DNA of 40,649 nucleotides from Gammaproteobacteria bacterium. Its GTDB lineage: Bacteria > Pseudomonadota > Gammaproteobacteria > JACCYU01. Within the stretch, counting starts at the first letter, position 1. Every line of letters begins with the position of its first letter. Of this stretch, positions 1 to 8,974 are shown piece by piece. Where the stretch lies: contig JACCYU010000160.1 in the NCBI GenBank assembly GCA_013696315.1, positions 1 through 40,649 of the forward strand, read 5' to 3'. Under the pieces are notes generated by a model. The model did not search any database, was not told the DNA's origin, and worked only from the letters and a program-made list of their open reading frames with translations. The position numbers and the translations under genes are program-made.

Positions 1-978
1 GTGAGTTTCGGCAACCCCGAGCGAGAACGCTCGATAGTAATCACCGGCAGCATGTTCTGCGATCTCTCGCATCGTAGCCTGATCGCCGTCACCGGCGAAG
101 ATGCGCTCGAATTTCTCCAGAACCAGCTCAGCAGCGATGTGCGTGAAGTGTCCGGGACGCGCACCCAGCTCAGCAGCTATTGCAGCCCGCGCGGCCGTAT
201 GCTGGCCAGTTTGCGCGTGTTCTGGCGCGACGACACGTTCTATCTTAACCTGCCCACGGAGATTCTCGCACCGACCCTGGAGCGGTTGCGCATGTTCGTG
301 CTCCGCGCCAGGGTATCGCTGGAAGACCACAGCCTTGAACTGGTTCGGTGCGGCTACGCGGGGCCCGATGCGGGACAGGAACTTAAGCAGGCGCTGGGCG
401 ACTGTCCCGCCGCCGTGGACGATGCGTTGCAGGTTGGAGAACTGACCGTACTGCGCATACCGGGACCGCGTCCGCGTTTCGAGATCCACGGACCGACGGG
501 CGCGGTGATGAAGCTGTGGGAGCGGCTCAATGTTCGCGGCGCGCCCGTAGGCGCCGCGCCCTGGGCGTTGCTGGATATCCTCTCCGGCATACCGAACATC
601 TACCCCGCCACGGCGGATCGCTTCGTTCCGCAGATGGCAAATCTGCAAATGATCGGCGGCGTCAGCTTTAAAAAAGGCTGTTATCCGGGCCAGGAAGTGG
701 TCGCCCGCATGCACTATCTGGGCAACCTGAAACGCCGCATGTACCGGCTTAGCGCGGCGACCGACACCATCCCTAAGCCCGGTGACAGCATCGTCGCGGC
801 TGGCAAGGATACGAACGAGCCCAGCGGCACGATCGTAGAGGCGCAACTGAACCCGGATAGTAGCGGCGTCGCTGCGCTGGCGGTGCTGCGGATCGCCGAT
901 GCCGAACAGCAGCAACTGCGTCTGTGGGATGCTGAAGGCGCGAAAGTCACGCTCGACACATTGCCTTATGACGGCTGA
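1..978 (+). CDS. ygfZ: Folate-binding protein YgfZ (GcvT-like), possibly 5'-incomplete
   Basis: Tetrahydrofolate-binding protein of the GcvT/YgfZ family, which supports assembly or repair of certain iron-sulfur enzymes in the cytoplasm. The family signature KGCYPGQE lies at about residues 225-232, with the conserved cysteine at 227; before it comes the GcvT-like beta-rich region opening with DLSHRSLIAVTGEDA. The 325-residue length is normal for the family. The frame is open from the first base of the window with a GTG, so the true start may lie upstream; an ATG at 52 is the other plausible start, just before the conserved block. The coding strand runs toward lysS, which is convergent. Family call is firm; start is uncertain. 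Confidence 0.9.
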   Translation: MSFGNPERERSIVITGSMFCDLSHRSLIAVTGEDALEFLQNQLSSDVREVSGTRTQLSSYCSPRGRMLASLRVFWRDDTFYLNLPTEILAPTLERLRMFVLRARVSLEDHSLELVRCGYAGPDAGQELKQALGDCPAAVDDALQVGELTVLRIPGPRPRFEIHGPTGAVMKLWERLNVRGAPVGAAPWALLDILSGIPNIYPATADRFVPQMANLQMIGGVSFKKGCYPGQEVVARMHYLGNLKRRMYRLSAATDTIPKPGDSIVAAGKDTNEPSGTIVEAQLNPDSSGVAALAVLRIADAEQQQLRLWDAEGAKVTLDTLPYDG

Positions 979-1035
979 CACCAGCCCCGCGACGCTCGCC
1001 AAGTGCCGAGTGCGCGAGCGCGGCACGGCTTCTCC

Positions 1036-1191
1036 ATGCGCGGTATAACGCTGCTGGTCGTGATTGTGGTGCTGATCGCGCTGGCCGGTTACATCGTGCG
1101 TCCGAGCAGCAAGGTCGCGTCAAACAGCTTATATATCTTAAGCGGCATCTTCACCGCGCTGCTGGTGCTCGGCATGGCGCGCATGGGCTGA
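1036..1191 (+). CDS. Small two-helix membrane protein, function unknown
   Basis: Not a family I recognise. From the ATG at 1036 it encodes 51 residues, almost entirely two hydrophobic helices (about residues 4-17 and 29-47) joined by a short polar loop containing RPSSK. An upstream in-frame start at 1003 would add eleven residues rich in Arg and Ala, which would be unusual before a membrane helix. It follows ygfZ by about 57 bases on the same strand and may be cotranscribed with it. Coding is supported by the coherent hydrophobic pattern and by position rather than by homology, so confidence is moderate. Confidence 0.5.
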   Translation: MRGITLLVVIVVLIALAGYIVRPSSKVASNSLYILSGIFTALLVLGMARMG

Positions 1192-1198
1192 TACGTAA

Positions 1199-1217
1199 CG
1201 CGCCCGCAACCGGCGCG
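1199..1217. terminator. Possible hairpin between convergent genes
   Basis: CGCGCC and GGCGCG form a perfect six-pair stem with a seven-base loop in the 34-base gap between the small membrane protein and the convergent lysS. A long T-run is absent on either side, so intrinsic termination is only possible, not shown. Confidence 0.3.
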
Positions 1218-1225
1218 CAATACTT

Positions 1226-2728
1226 TCAGCGGGCTTCGGGCCGCATGTGCGGAAATAACAGCACGTCGCGGATCGACGGCGAGTCGGTCAACAGCATCAC
1301 CAGCCGGTCGATGCCGATGCCCTCGCCGGCCGTCGGGGGCAGACCGTACTCCAGCGCGCGGATGTAGTCTAGGTCGAAGTGCATGGCTTCCGCGTCGCCG
1401 GCGTCCTTGGCCATGGCCTGCGCGCGAAAGCGCTCCACCTGGTCTTCCGCGTCGTTCAGCTCCGAGAAACCATTGGCCAGTTCACGGCCCGCGACAAAGA
1501 ACTCAAAACGGTCCGCAATGGAGTCATCGGCGTCATTCCTGCGCGCCAGTGGCGAAACTGCGGTCGGGTAAGCCGTAATGAAAGTCGGCTCCTGTAACCG
1601 CGGCTCCACCGTTTTCTCGAAGATTTCGATCTGCATCCTGCCGGCGACGTCGTCCGGCTTGACTGGCACGCCCAGCCGCTCGGCGAGCGTCTTCAGTGAC
1701 GCGGTATCGTCAAGCTCGGCCAGGCTTACGCCGTCGTTAAACTGGACGATCGCCTCTTTCACGGTCACGCGCGCGAAAGGTTTTTCCAGATCATATACCT
1801 GGCCCTGATAGTTCAGCCGGGTGCCGCCGGTAACCGCGATCGCCAGCCCGCGCAACAGGTCTTCGGTCAGGCTCATCAGGTCGCAGTAATCCGCATACGC
1901 CTGATAAAACTCCAGCATGGTGAACTCGGGATTGTGCTGCGCGGAGAGGCCTTCATTGCGGAAATTGCGATTGATCTCGTAAACCCGCTCAAAACCGCCG
2001 ACCACCAGACGCTTCAGATATAGCTCCGGCGCGATGCGCAGGTAAAGCTTCATGTCCAGCGCGTTGTGATGAGTGACAAAAGGCCGCGCGGCAGCTCCCC
2101 CCGGGATGGGCTGCATCATCGGCGTCTCGACTTCGAGGTAGCCGCGCGCATCCAGATATTGGCGGATGAAGCGAATAACCTGGCTGCGCACCCGAAACGC
2201 CGCGCGCACCGGGTCATTCATAATCAGATCGACGTAGCGCTGCCGGTAGCGCTGCTCCGGGTTGGTGAGACCGTGGAATTTTTCCGGCAGCGGACGCAGC
2301 GATTTCGACAGCAGCCGAAAGTCTTCGACCTTGATGCTGAGCTCGCCGGTTTTCGTCTTGAACAACGCGCCGCGCGCACCGACGATGTCCCCCACGTCCC
2401 AGGTCTTGAAATCCGCGTACACGCCGTCGGCCAGCGCGTCGCGCTGTATGAAAAGCTGGATGCGGCCGGACATGTCCCGCACCTGCGCGAAACTGGCCTT
2501 GCCCATCACGCGCTTGGCCATCATCCGCCCCGCCACGCTTACGCGCACATTACGGTCCTTGAACTGCTCGTCATCCAGCGCGTCATATTGGCCGTGCAGA
2601 TCACTCGCTAACGCATCGCGCCGAAAATCATTTGGAAACGCGTAGCCCTTCGCGCGCAGGCTGGCGAGCTTCTCGCGGCGTTGCGCGATCAGCTTGTTTT
2701 CGTCGTGCGCGCCGGTGTCGTCATTCAT
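1226..2728 (-). CDS. lysS: Lysine--tRNA ligase, class II
   Basis: Charges tRNA-Lys with lysine in the cytoplasm. The 500 residues match the usual length of class II LysRS. The N-terminal OB-fold anticodon-binding domain is visible ([19 protein letters not shown]). The class II core follows, with motif 1 around [13 protein letters not shown], motif 2 [14 protein letters not shown], and C-terminal motif 3 [13 protein letters not shown] ending in [10 protein letters not shown]. The gene begins only five bases after the prfB stop, so the two are one operon, an arrangement common in proteobacteria. Nothing looks unusual. Confidence 0.97.
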   Translation of the reverse strand: MNDDTGAHDENKLIAQRREKLASLRAKGYAFPNDFRRDALASDLHGQYDALDDEQFKDRNVRVSVAGRMMAKRVMGKASFAQVRDMSGRIQLFIQRDALADGVYADFKTWDVGDIVGARGALFKTKTGELSIKVEDFRLLSKSLRPLPEKFHGLTNPEQRYRQRYVDLIMNDPVRAAFRVRSQVIRFIRQYLDARGYLEVETPMMQPIPGGAAARPFVTHHNALDMKLYLRIAPELYLKRLVVGGFERVYEINRNFRNEGLSAQHNPEFTMLEFYQAYADYCDLMSLTEDLLRGLAIAVTGGTRLNYQGQVYDLEKPFARVTVKEAIVQFNDGVSLAELDDTASLKTLAERLGVPVKPDDVAGRMQIEIFEKTVEPRLQEPTFITAYPTAVSPLARRNDADDSIADRFEFFVAGRELANGFSELNDAEDQVERFRAQAMAKDAGDAEAMHFDLDYIRALEYGLPPTAGEGIGIDRLVMLLTDSPSIRDVLLFPHMRPEAR

Positions 2729-2733
2729 GGTCT

Positions 2734-3832
2734 TTACAATCCGCTTTTCAGGCTGGCCTCGATAAAACGGTCCAGATCGCCGTCCAGCACCGCTTGCGTG
2801 TTGCCAACCTCCACGCCGGTGCGCAGATCCTTGATGCGCGACTGGTCCAGCACGTACGAGCGTATCTGGCTGCCCCAGCCGATGTCCGACTTGCTGTCCT
2901 CCAGGGTCTGTTGCTCGCTGCGGCGCTTCTGCATCTCCAGTTCATAAAGCTTGGCCTTGAGCTGTTTTATGGCGACATCCTTGTTCTTGTGCTGGGACCG
3001 ATCGTTCTGACACTGCGTCACCGCGCCGGTCGGCAGATGCGTGATACGCACGGCCGATTCGGTGCGGTTGACGTGCTGTCCGCCGGCGCCGCTGGCGCGA
3101 TACACATCGATGCGCAGATCGGCTGGGTTAATCTCGATGTCGATTTCGTCATCGACTTCCGGCGACACGAACACGGACGCGAACGACGTGTGACGACGCG
3201 CGCCCGAATCGAACGGCGATTTGCGCACAAGCCGGTGCACGCCGGTCTCGGTACGCAGCCAGCCGTACGCGTAATCGCCCTCGAATTTCACGGTGGCGCT
3301 CTTGATGCCGGCGACTTCGCCAGGCGAAACTTCGATCAATTCCGTATCGAATCCGCGCGCCTCGCCCCAGCGCAGATACATGCGCAACAGCATGTTCGCC
3401 CAGTCCTGCGCCTCGGTGCCGCCGGAGCCGGCCTGAACATCCAGAAACGCGTTATTGGCGTCCAGTTCGCCGGCAAACATGCGGCGGAATTCGAGCTGTT
3501 CGATGGCCTGCTCGAAACGCGCCAGCTCACCGTCAAGCTCGGCGAGCATCGCTTCGTCGTCGTCTGCCGCCGCCAGTTCGACCAGGGCTGCGCTATCGCT
3601 TAAGCCCTTGCTCAAGTCGCGCAGGACGTGGACGATGTCCTCCAGTCGCGCACGTTCCTTGTTGAGGCCCTGCGCGCGCGGCTGGTCGTTCCAGATATCC
3701 GGCTGCTCCAGTTCGCGCGCGACCTCTTCCAGCCGCTCGGCCCTGGCATCGTAGTCAAAGATACCCCCTGAGCGCGGTGGCGCGCTGTTTGAGGTCATCC
3801 AGTCGTGCGTATATCGCGTTGAGTTCCTGCAT
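2734..3832 (-). CDS. prfB: Peptide chain release factor 2, with programmed +1 frameshift
   Basis: Terminates translation at UGA and UAA codons. The first reading frame starts at the ATG at 3832 and gives 25 residues ([14 protein letters not shown]... to LRGYL) before an in-frame TGA at 3757-3755. A +1 shift there continues as [20 protein letters not shown] and runs to 2734. The shifted part holds the stop-codon recognition motif SPF (in [13 protein letters not shown]) and the catalytic GGQ motif ([11 protein letters not shown]). Total length is about 379 residues, close to other RF2 proteins. A simple ORF call starting at 3798 would be wrong, because that reading frame precedes the shift site. 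The gene lies between recJ and lysS in one operon. Confidence 0.95.
3754..3769 (-). other. RF2 autoregulatory +1 frameshift site
   Basis: On the minus strand the order is AGGGGG, TAT, CTT, TGA, C. This is the classical prfB recoding signal: an internal Shine-Dalgarno-like stretch three bases before the slippery CTT, then a UGA in the poor C context. When RF2 is scarce the ribosome pauses at UGA and slips by +1, so RF2 controls its own synthesis. Spacing matches the E. coli site as I recall it. Confidence 0.95.
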
Positions 3833-3900
3833 GGCGTGTTAACGGCAAAAAGAGCGTAATACTACAACAAGCGCCGCAATGAATTCGCGCCGGCAGCGGA

Positions 3901-5634
3901 TTACGGCTGTAACGGTCGCAGATGCGTCACGTTGAGTTGCGGAGACACGCGCCCCTGGTACTCGTTCTCGTCGAAGCGATACAAAAGGTACACCGCGCGA
4001 ACGTCTTTGGTCCATTCGAGGGCGTCGATGTTGAATACGATCGCATCGAGCAGACACGCGCCGCCGCGCGGCCTTATCTTAAGCTTCAGGTGCCGTTCGC
4101 CGACCGGCCGCTGTGTCACGATTTCGAATTCGCCTTCGAACAACGGCTCCGGAAACCCCTGACCCCAGGGCCCACCCGCGCGCAGCAGCCGCGCCACTTC
4201 GAGCGTGAAATCCGCATCACTCAATTCGCCATCGGTATACTGCACGCCGTCGAGTTGCTCCGGCGTGATCGCGGCGCGCACCGCAAGCTCGAAGGCGGTG
4301 CGGAAAGCGTCGAAGTGCGCGGCCGGCATGGTCAGGCCCGCCGCCATCGCGTGGCCACCGTACCGCGTGATCAGTCCCGGGTTGTGCGTGGCCACGGCTT
4401 CCAGCACATCCCGGATGTGCAATCCCGCAACCGATCGCGCGGAACCCTTGAGCGTGTGTTCACCCGCATCGGCGAACACGATAGCCGGCCGCTGGAAACG
4501 CTCCTTGATACGCGACGCCAGAATGCCGATCACGCCCTGATGCCAGCCAGCATCGAACAAACAAAGGCCGTGCGGCAGTGCGTCGTCCCGCAGTGCATCG
4601 AGCGTCCGCAACGCGACCAGCGCCTGCGCATGCATGTCGCTTTCGATCACGCGCCGCTGGCGGTTCAGTTCATCGAGCTCGCCGGCCAGTGCCCCCGCAC
4701 GTTCCTCGTCATCGCACAGCAGACACTCGATGCCGATGGACATGTCCTGCAAACGGCCGGCGGCGTTGAGCCGTGGACCGGCAGCGAAGCCTAGATCTGA
4801 GGCCACTGCGCGCTCATGCGAGCGACCGGCGCAACGCAGCAGCGCGGGAATGGCGGGGATGCAATGCCCGGCGCGGATGCGTCGCAAACCCTGCTCGACC
4901 AGAATGCGATTGTTGTGATCCAGCGGCACCACGTCGGCGACCGTCCCCAGCGCAACCAGGTCCAGGTACCGCGCCATGTTCGGCTCGGCAAGCCCGTGCC
5001 TGGCAAACCAGTCCACCGCCCGCAACCGCGTGCGCAACGCCAGCATCAGGTAAAACACCACACCGACGCCAGCCAGCGTCTTGCTGGGAAAAAAGTCGCC
5101 TGGCAGATTGGGGTTGACGATCGCATCGGCGGCGGGTAACTGCGCAGCGGGCAGATGATGATCGGTAATCAGTACGCGCATGCCGCGCGCTTTCGCCGCC
5201 GCCACGCCCTCGACGCTGGAGACACCGTTATCGACCGTAATCAGCAGCTCGGGCGAGAGCCCGGCGCCGACCGCGACGATTTCCGGGGTGAGTCCATAGC
5301 CGTATTCGAAACGATTGGGTACAAGGTAATGCACGTCTTGTGCGCCGAATGCCCGCAGCGCGCGCACGGCCAGCGCGGTGCTGGTGGCGCCGTCTGCGTC
5401 GAAGTCGCCAATGATCAGAATCCGGCTGCCGTGTTTCAGCGCGTGCATCAGCAAGTCGGTAGCGGCCGCCATGCCGGACAAGCCCTCGCAGGCATGCAGC
5501 CGGCTCAAGCCGCATTCCAGTTGCCACGCCTCGGTGATACCGCGGTGGGCATATAGGCGCTGAAGCAGCGGGTGCAGACCATCGATATGCAGGGGCATGG
5601 CGCTGCGGGCAAGGATTCTGGGCGCGCGGATCAT
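3901..5634 (-). CDS. recJ: Single-stranded-DNA-specific exonuclease RecJ
   Basis: A 5'-3' exonuclease on single-stranded DNA acting in recombination, mismatch repair and base-excision repair. The DHH phosphoesterase core is complete: motif GDFDADGATSTALAV near residue 79, VDNGVSS, ITDHHLPAAQLPAADAIVNP with the DHH triad, and LDLVALGTVADVVPLD. The DHHA1 domain has GWHQGVIGILASRIKERF and RYGGHAMAAGLTMP, and a C-terminal OB-like region ends the protein. The 577 residues fit the family. The ATG at 5634 directly follows the stop of the upstream gene (TGA then ATG), indicating coupling; an internal ATG about 12 codons in (MPLHIDGLHPLLQR) is an alternative start. Confidence 0.96.
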   Translation of the reverse strand: MIRAPRILARSAMPLHIDGLHPLLQRLYAHRGITEAWQLECGLSRLHACEGLSGMAAATDLLMHALKHGSRILIIGDFDADGATSTALAVRALRAFGAQDVHYLVPNRFEYGYGLTPEIVAVGAGLSPELLITVDNGVSSVEGVAAAKARGMRVLITDHHLPAAQLPAADAIVNPNLPGDFFPSKTLAGVGVVFYLMLALRTRLRAVDWFARHGLAEPNMARYLDLVALGTVADVVPLDHNNRILVEQGLRRIRAGHCIPAIPALLRCAGRSHERAVASDLGFAAGPRLNAAGRLQDMSIGIECLLCDDEERAGALAGELDELNRQRRVIESDMHAQALVALRTLDALRDDALPHGLCLFDAGWHQGVIGILASRIKERFQRPAIVFADAGEHTLKGSARSVAGLHIRDVLEAVATHNPGLITRYGGHAMAAGLTMPAAHFDAFRTAFELAVRAAITPEQLDGVQYTDGELSDADFTLEVARLLRAGGPWGQGFPEPLFEGEFEIVTQRPVGERHLKLKIRPRGGACLLDAIVFNIDALEWTKDVRAVYLLYRFDENEYQGRVSPQLNVTHLRPLQP

Positions 5635-6678
5635 TCAAACGCCGGCAAAGGTATCCAGACTGCGCGACCTTCGCCAGATGCGCCATTGCCGCGCACGGTC
5701 GATGCGATAGCGCCCGCCAAGGCAGTCGTAAAGATCGCATCCGGCCACATGCCCGTTTCTGATTGCCCGCGTCAGCGGCTGGAACCATGCCTGTTCCAGC
5801 GCGGTCATTTCGCTGCACCAGGCGGAGAAATCGTCATATCGTGCGGGCGGCAACAGGTTTTCCAGGCTCACCAGATGGGCGCCCCGGGCCGCGCCCGACA
5901 GCATGTCGTCAAGCGAAGCCGCCGCTGGCTTGGTATCGATATCCGCCAGCCGCGCCAGGCCGCGCGCAAGCGGATCGTCCGACCAGACCGCGTCCACGCT
6001 CACGCTCAAACGTTCGCGCTCCGGCAGCGGGCCGGGGCCGGCCAGCCACAGGCCATTGATGATCGGCTTACCACGATTCTCCCGCAAGCGATTGAGGTCA
6101 CACCCGTAAAACAGCATTTGAGTCTCGTTGAGGAATGACCGCCAGCGCGCGGCATCCGGACCGGCAGGCAGACAAGCCTGCACTGCCCGCCCCATGACCT
6201 GTCGTTGCGCATGGGTGGTGATACGGGCTGTCGAGGGCAATCTTAAATGCCAGTACGCTCGTGACGTGATCTCCAGCGCCAGGCCGCTGCCCGCGAAATG
6301 TGTAGCGAAAATCTCGCCCAGCCCGCGCGCTTCCGACTCGGTGATACTGAGCGAGCCGCTATCGCGCAGGTAAACGCTCGCCACATCGGCTTTCAGGTTC
6401 ACCGGATCGGCACACAGCCAGACTGCGCCGTCACTATCGCGACCAAAGCCGAATCGGCGCAGCGCGCCCAGCGGCAGATCGAGATCGTTAAGCGCAGCGA
6501 GACCGAACACCCAGCACAGGCACGCATCCACCCCATTGGCCGGCGCCATGAACTTTTCGGCCTTGGCAAGCAATGCCTCAACGCCTTCGAAGCGGGGCAA
6601 CGGGCCGAAATCCATCACCCACCGCAGGGCTCTGTCAAGCAGACCCGGTGCCAACAAATGCAGTCTGAGGTCGCTCAT
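5635..6678 (-). CDS. RpfE-like conserved protein upstream of recJ
   Basis: Resembles the RpfE-type proteins encoded next to recJ in Xanthomonas and other Gammaproteobacteria, often annotated as a regulatory protein or as a cofactor-independent phosphoglycerate-mutase-like protein. The biochemical role is not established, and I see no classical catalytic motif. The protein has about 347 residues and opens with SDLRLHLLAPGLL, the typical short lead into the family's first strand. I chose the ATG at 6678 because GAGGG stands six bases before it and homologues start close to this strand; an ATG at 6705 is the alternative. It is the first gene of the block rpfE-like, recJ, prfB, lysS. Confidence 0.7.
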   Translation of the reverse strand: MSDLRLHLLAPGLLDRALRWVMDFGPLPRFEGVEALLAKAEKFMAPANGVDACLCWVFGLAALNDLDLPLGALRRFGFGRDSDGAVWLCADPVNLKADVASVYLRDSGSLSITESEARGLGEIFATHFAGSGLALEITSRAYWHLRLPSTARITTHAQRQVMGRAVQACLPAGPDAARWRSFLNETQMLFYGCDLNRLRENRGKPIINGLWLAGPGPLPERERLSVSVDAVWSDDPLARGLARLADIDTKPAAASLDDMLSGAARGAHLVSLENLLPPARYDDFSAWCSEMTALEQAWFQPLTRAIRNGHVAGCDLYDCLGGRYRIDRARQWRIWRRSRSLDTFAGV

Positions 6679-6733
6679 GCGCGCGGCCCTCGGCACGGTT
6701 AGCATTTTAGGTTCCGGGCACCCGACTGGATAT

Positions 6734-6764
6734 CCCGTGTTACGGGGATTTGATTGTCACAATC
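6734..6764. promoter_or_regulatory. Two inverted repeats in a divergent intergenic region
   Basis: Between the rpfE-like gene and the sigma-54 activator there is GATTGTCACAATC (6752-6764), a perfect six-base inverted repeat around one base. Just before it, CCCGT and ACGGG (6734-6746) flank GTT. Either could be an operator for one of the two divergent genes; no matching regulator can be named from sequence alone. Confidence 0.35.
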
Positions 6765-6913
6765 CGGAGCTTGCCATAAAATCGCAACGGCATAGCCGAT
6801 GAACGTTATACTGGCATGGTAGTTGGCCACCTAGAGTCTCACCCGAAATCTACATTTGAAATCAATCATTATCGAGCGGCCGGTTGTGGGGAGGCACTGT
6901 CCGGAGGAGCGCG

Positions 6914-8875
6914 ATGCAGCATTCAGAGGTCGATAGCGTCAATCACGTCAGATTCGTGCAGTCGGTTGTCAACGGCACTCACGGTGGCGGCGAGGAAGTC
7001 GAAAGCCAGATTGCCCGTTCATGGCAGCGTTGTTTTAAAGAACATCATCTGGACCCGGCTGGCCGGCACGAGCCGGTGCTGCTCGCCCGCACGGAACTCC
7101 TGGAACGGCAGGATCGCACCGCCCGCCTGCTCGAGGTCGCCAAACTGGAAATGGCGAATCTTTACCAGCAGGTCGCAGGCTCTGGCTACGCGATTCTGCT
7201 GGCGGACGCGGACGGCGTAATCGTCAACTACATCGGCGATCCGCAGTTTACCAGCGCGGCCGCACGGAGCGGACTGCAGAACGGCGCCGTGTGGAGCGAG
7301 CTGACGCAGGGGACGAATGGCATGGGCACCTGCCTGATCGAGAAGAAACCTTTGGTCGTGCATCATAAGGATCATTTTTTTGCGCGCAATACCATTTTGA
7401 CCTGCTCCGCGGCGCCGATCTTCTCGCCCCAAGACGAATTGGTGGCCGTGCTGAACGCGGCTGGCGAGTCCAGCATGGCGCAGCAGCATACTAAAGTCCT
7501 GATCAACATGTCTGCCCAGATGATCGAGAACCGCCTCTTTCTCGGTGCCTACAAGGATCGTTTTCTGGTGCGTTTTCACAGCCGTCCAGAGTTCGTAAGC
7601 ACCTTGGGCGAAGGCGTGATTGCGTTCAATGACCACGGCGTCGCCTGCGCGGTGAATCGCAGCGCGCTGTTCCAGTTGGGCGTGGCGTCGAAAGACTGTC
7701 TGATCGGCAAACGGATCGAGAACATCTTCGATCTGAGCATGAACAGCCTACTGGCGCTGGCCGCGCGGCGGCCGTTTCAACCCGCGCCGATCCACGACAC
7801 CAACAGCGGACGGCGCTTCTTCGCGGCCATTCAGTCGCCCGAACAGAATGCGCCGTCGGCGCCGTTTAAGTCCGAGGAGGCATCAGGCCGCGAGCGCAAG
7901 GCGCTTGACGGCAATGCTTTTCAGGGGCTTGAGTTCGGCGATGCGCAGATGATGGAGAATATCCGGCGCGCGGAAAAAATACTGGGCAAGGACATCCCGG
8001 CCATCCTGTACGGCGAAACCGGCACCGGCAAAGGACGCTTCGCCAAGGCGCTACATCTCGCCGGCGGCCGTTCCGGAAAGGCATTCGTCGCAGTCAACTG
8101 CGCGGCAATTCCAGAAACGCTGATCGAAAGCGAATTGTTCGGCTACAAGCCCGGCGCGTTCACCGGCGCGCGCCGTGACGGCAGCCGCGGCAAGATCGTG
8201 CAGGCCAACGGCGGCACTCTGTTTCTGGACGAGATCGGCGACATGCCCCCGCAGCTGCAGGCGCGTCTGCTGCGCGTGCTGGAAGACAAGGAAGTGATGC
8301 CGCTGGGCGGCGAATCCCCAATTAAAGTCGACATTCACGTGATCAGCGCCACCCACTGCGACCTGGCGAAACTCATCGAGGAAGGCAGGTTCCGACGGGA
8401 TCTGTTCTACCGGCTGCACGGCATCAGTCTGTGCATGCCGCCGCTGCGCGAACGCACCGACCGCCGCCGGCTGATCAAGCATCTGCTCAAGACCGAAACC
8501 GGCCCCGCCGCCGCGGTCAGGATTCAGCCCGAAGTCATGAAGACGCTGGAGAACCACGAGTGGCCGGGCAACATCCGGCAGTTGCGCAATTGCCTGCGCA
8601 CCCTGCTGGCGCTGTGCGAAGACAACACCATCGACATGGACGACCTGGACGCCGAACTTCTTCTGGGGCGCAATCCGGCGCAACTACCGTCGTGTCACGC
8701 CGAGGACGAAGCCCCGCAACAGGACAATCCACTGGCGTGCGCCGAACGCGATGCCATAGTGCGCGAGCTCGAAGGAATGCGCTGGAATGTCACCAAGGTC
8801 GCCGGACGGCTCGAGTTGAGCCGCAATACGCTTTACCGCAAGATGCGGCGTTACGGTATCAAACCCCCGCGCTGA
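6914..8875 (+). CDS. Sigma-54-dependent transcriptional activator, AcoR type
   Basis: Enhancer-binding protein that opens sigma-54 promoters using ATP. The N-terminal third has the GAF-like sensor typical of AcoR regulators (GTNGMGTCLIEKKPLV), and a PAS-like stretch follows (GEGVIAFNDHGVACAVN). The AAA+ domain has Walker A GETGTGKG at about residue 367, the sigma-54 contact loop GAFTGA at about 414, and Walker B GTLFLDEIGDMP. A Fis-type helix-turn-helix ends the protein (VAGRLELSRNTLYRKMRRYG). Length is 653 residues. The ATG at 6914 has GGAGGA at the right distance, so I prefer it to the upstream in-frame codon at 6884. Relatives often control acetoin or alcohol dehydrogenase genes; the target here is not visible. 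The first cofactor gene follows 100 bases downstream. Confidence 0.9.
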   Translation: MQHSEVDSVNHVRFVQSVVNGTHGGGEEVESQIARSWQRCFKEHHLDPAGRHEPVLLARTELLERQDRTARLLEVAKLEMANLYQQVAGSGYAILLADADGVIVNYIGDPQFTSAAARSGLQNGAVWSELTQGTNGMGTCLIEKKPLVVHHKDHFFARNTILTCSAAPIFSPQDELVAVLNAAGESSMAQQHTKVLINMSAQMIENRLFLGAYKDRFLVRFHSRPEFVSTLGEGVIAFNDHGVACAVNRSALFQLGVASKDCLIGKRIENIFDLSMNSLLALAARRPFQPAPIHDTNSGRRFFAAIQSPEQNAPSAPFKSEEASGRERKALDGNAFQGLEFGDAQMMENIRRAEKILGKDIPAILYGETGTGKGRFAKALHLAGGRSGKAFVAVNCAAIPETLIESELFGYKPGAFTGARRDGSRGKIVQANGGTLFLDEIGDMPPQLQARLLRVLEDKEVMPLGGESPIKVDIHVISATHCDLAKLIEEGRFRRDLFYRLHGISLCMPPLRERTDRRRLIKHLLKTETGPAAAVRIQPEVMKTLENHEWPGNIRQLRNCLRTLLALCEDNTIDMDDLDAELLLGRNPAQLPSCHAEDEAPQQDNPLACAERDAIVRELEGMRWNVTKVAGRLELSRNTLYRKMRRYGIKPPR

Positions 8876-8974
8876 CCTCGCCCGCGGCGAACCTGGCCGC
8901 GACATGCGGCGGTATTCGGCCACGACACCTGATCCGTTGCGCTATTCCATCGTCAACTCGTTGCGGAGATCGAA

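Noticed and set aside
2066-3603. Long plus-strand open frames over lysS and prfB
   Set aside because: They are antisense shadows in GC-rich DNA, lacking family resemblance, while the opposite strand encodes well-known proteins.
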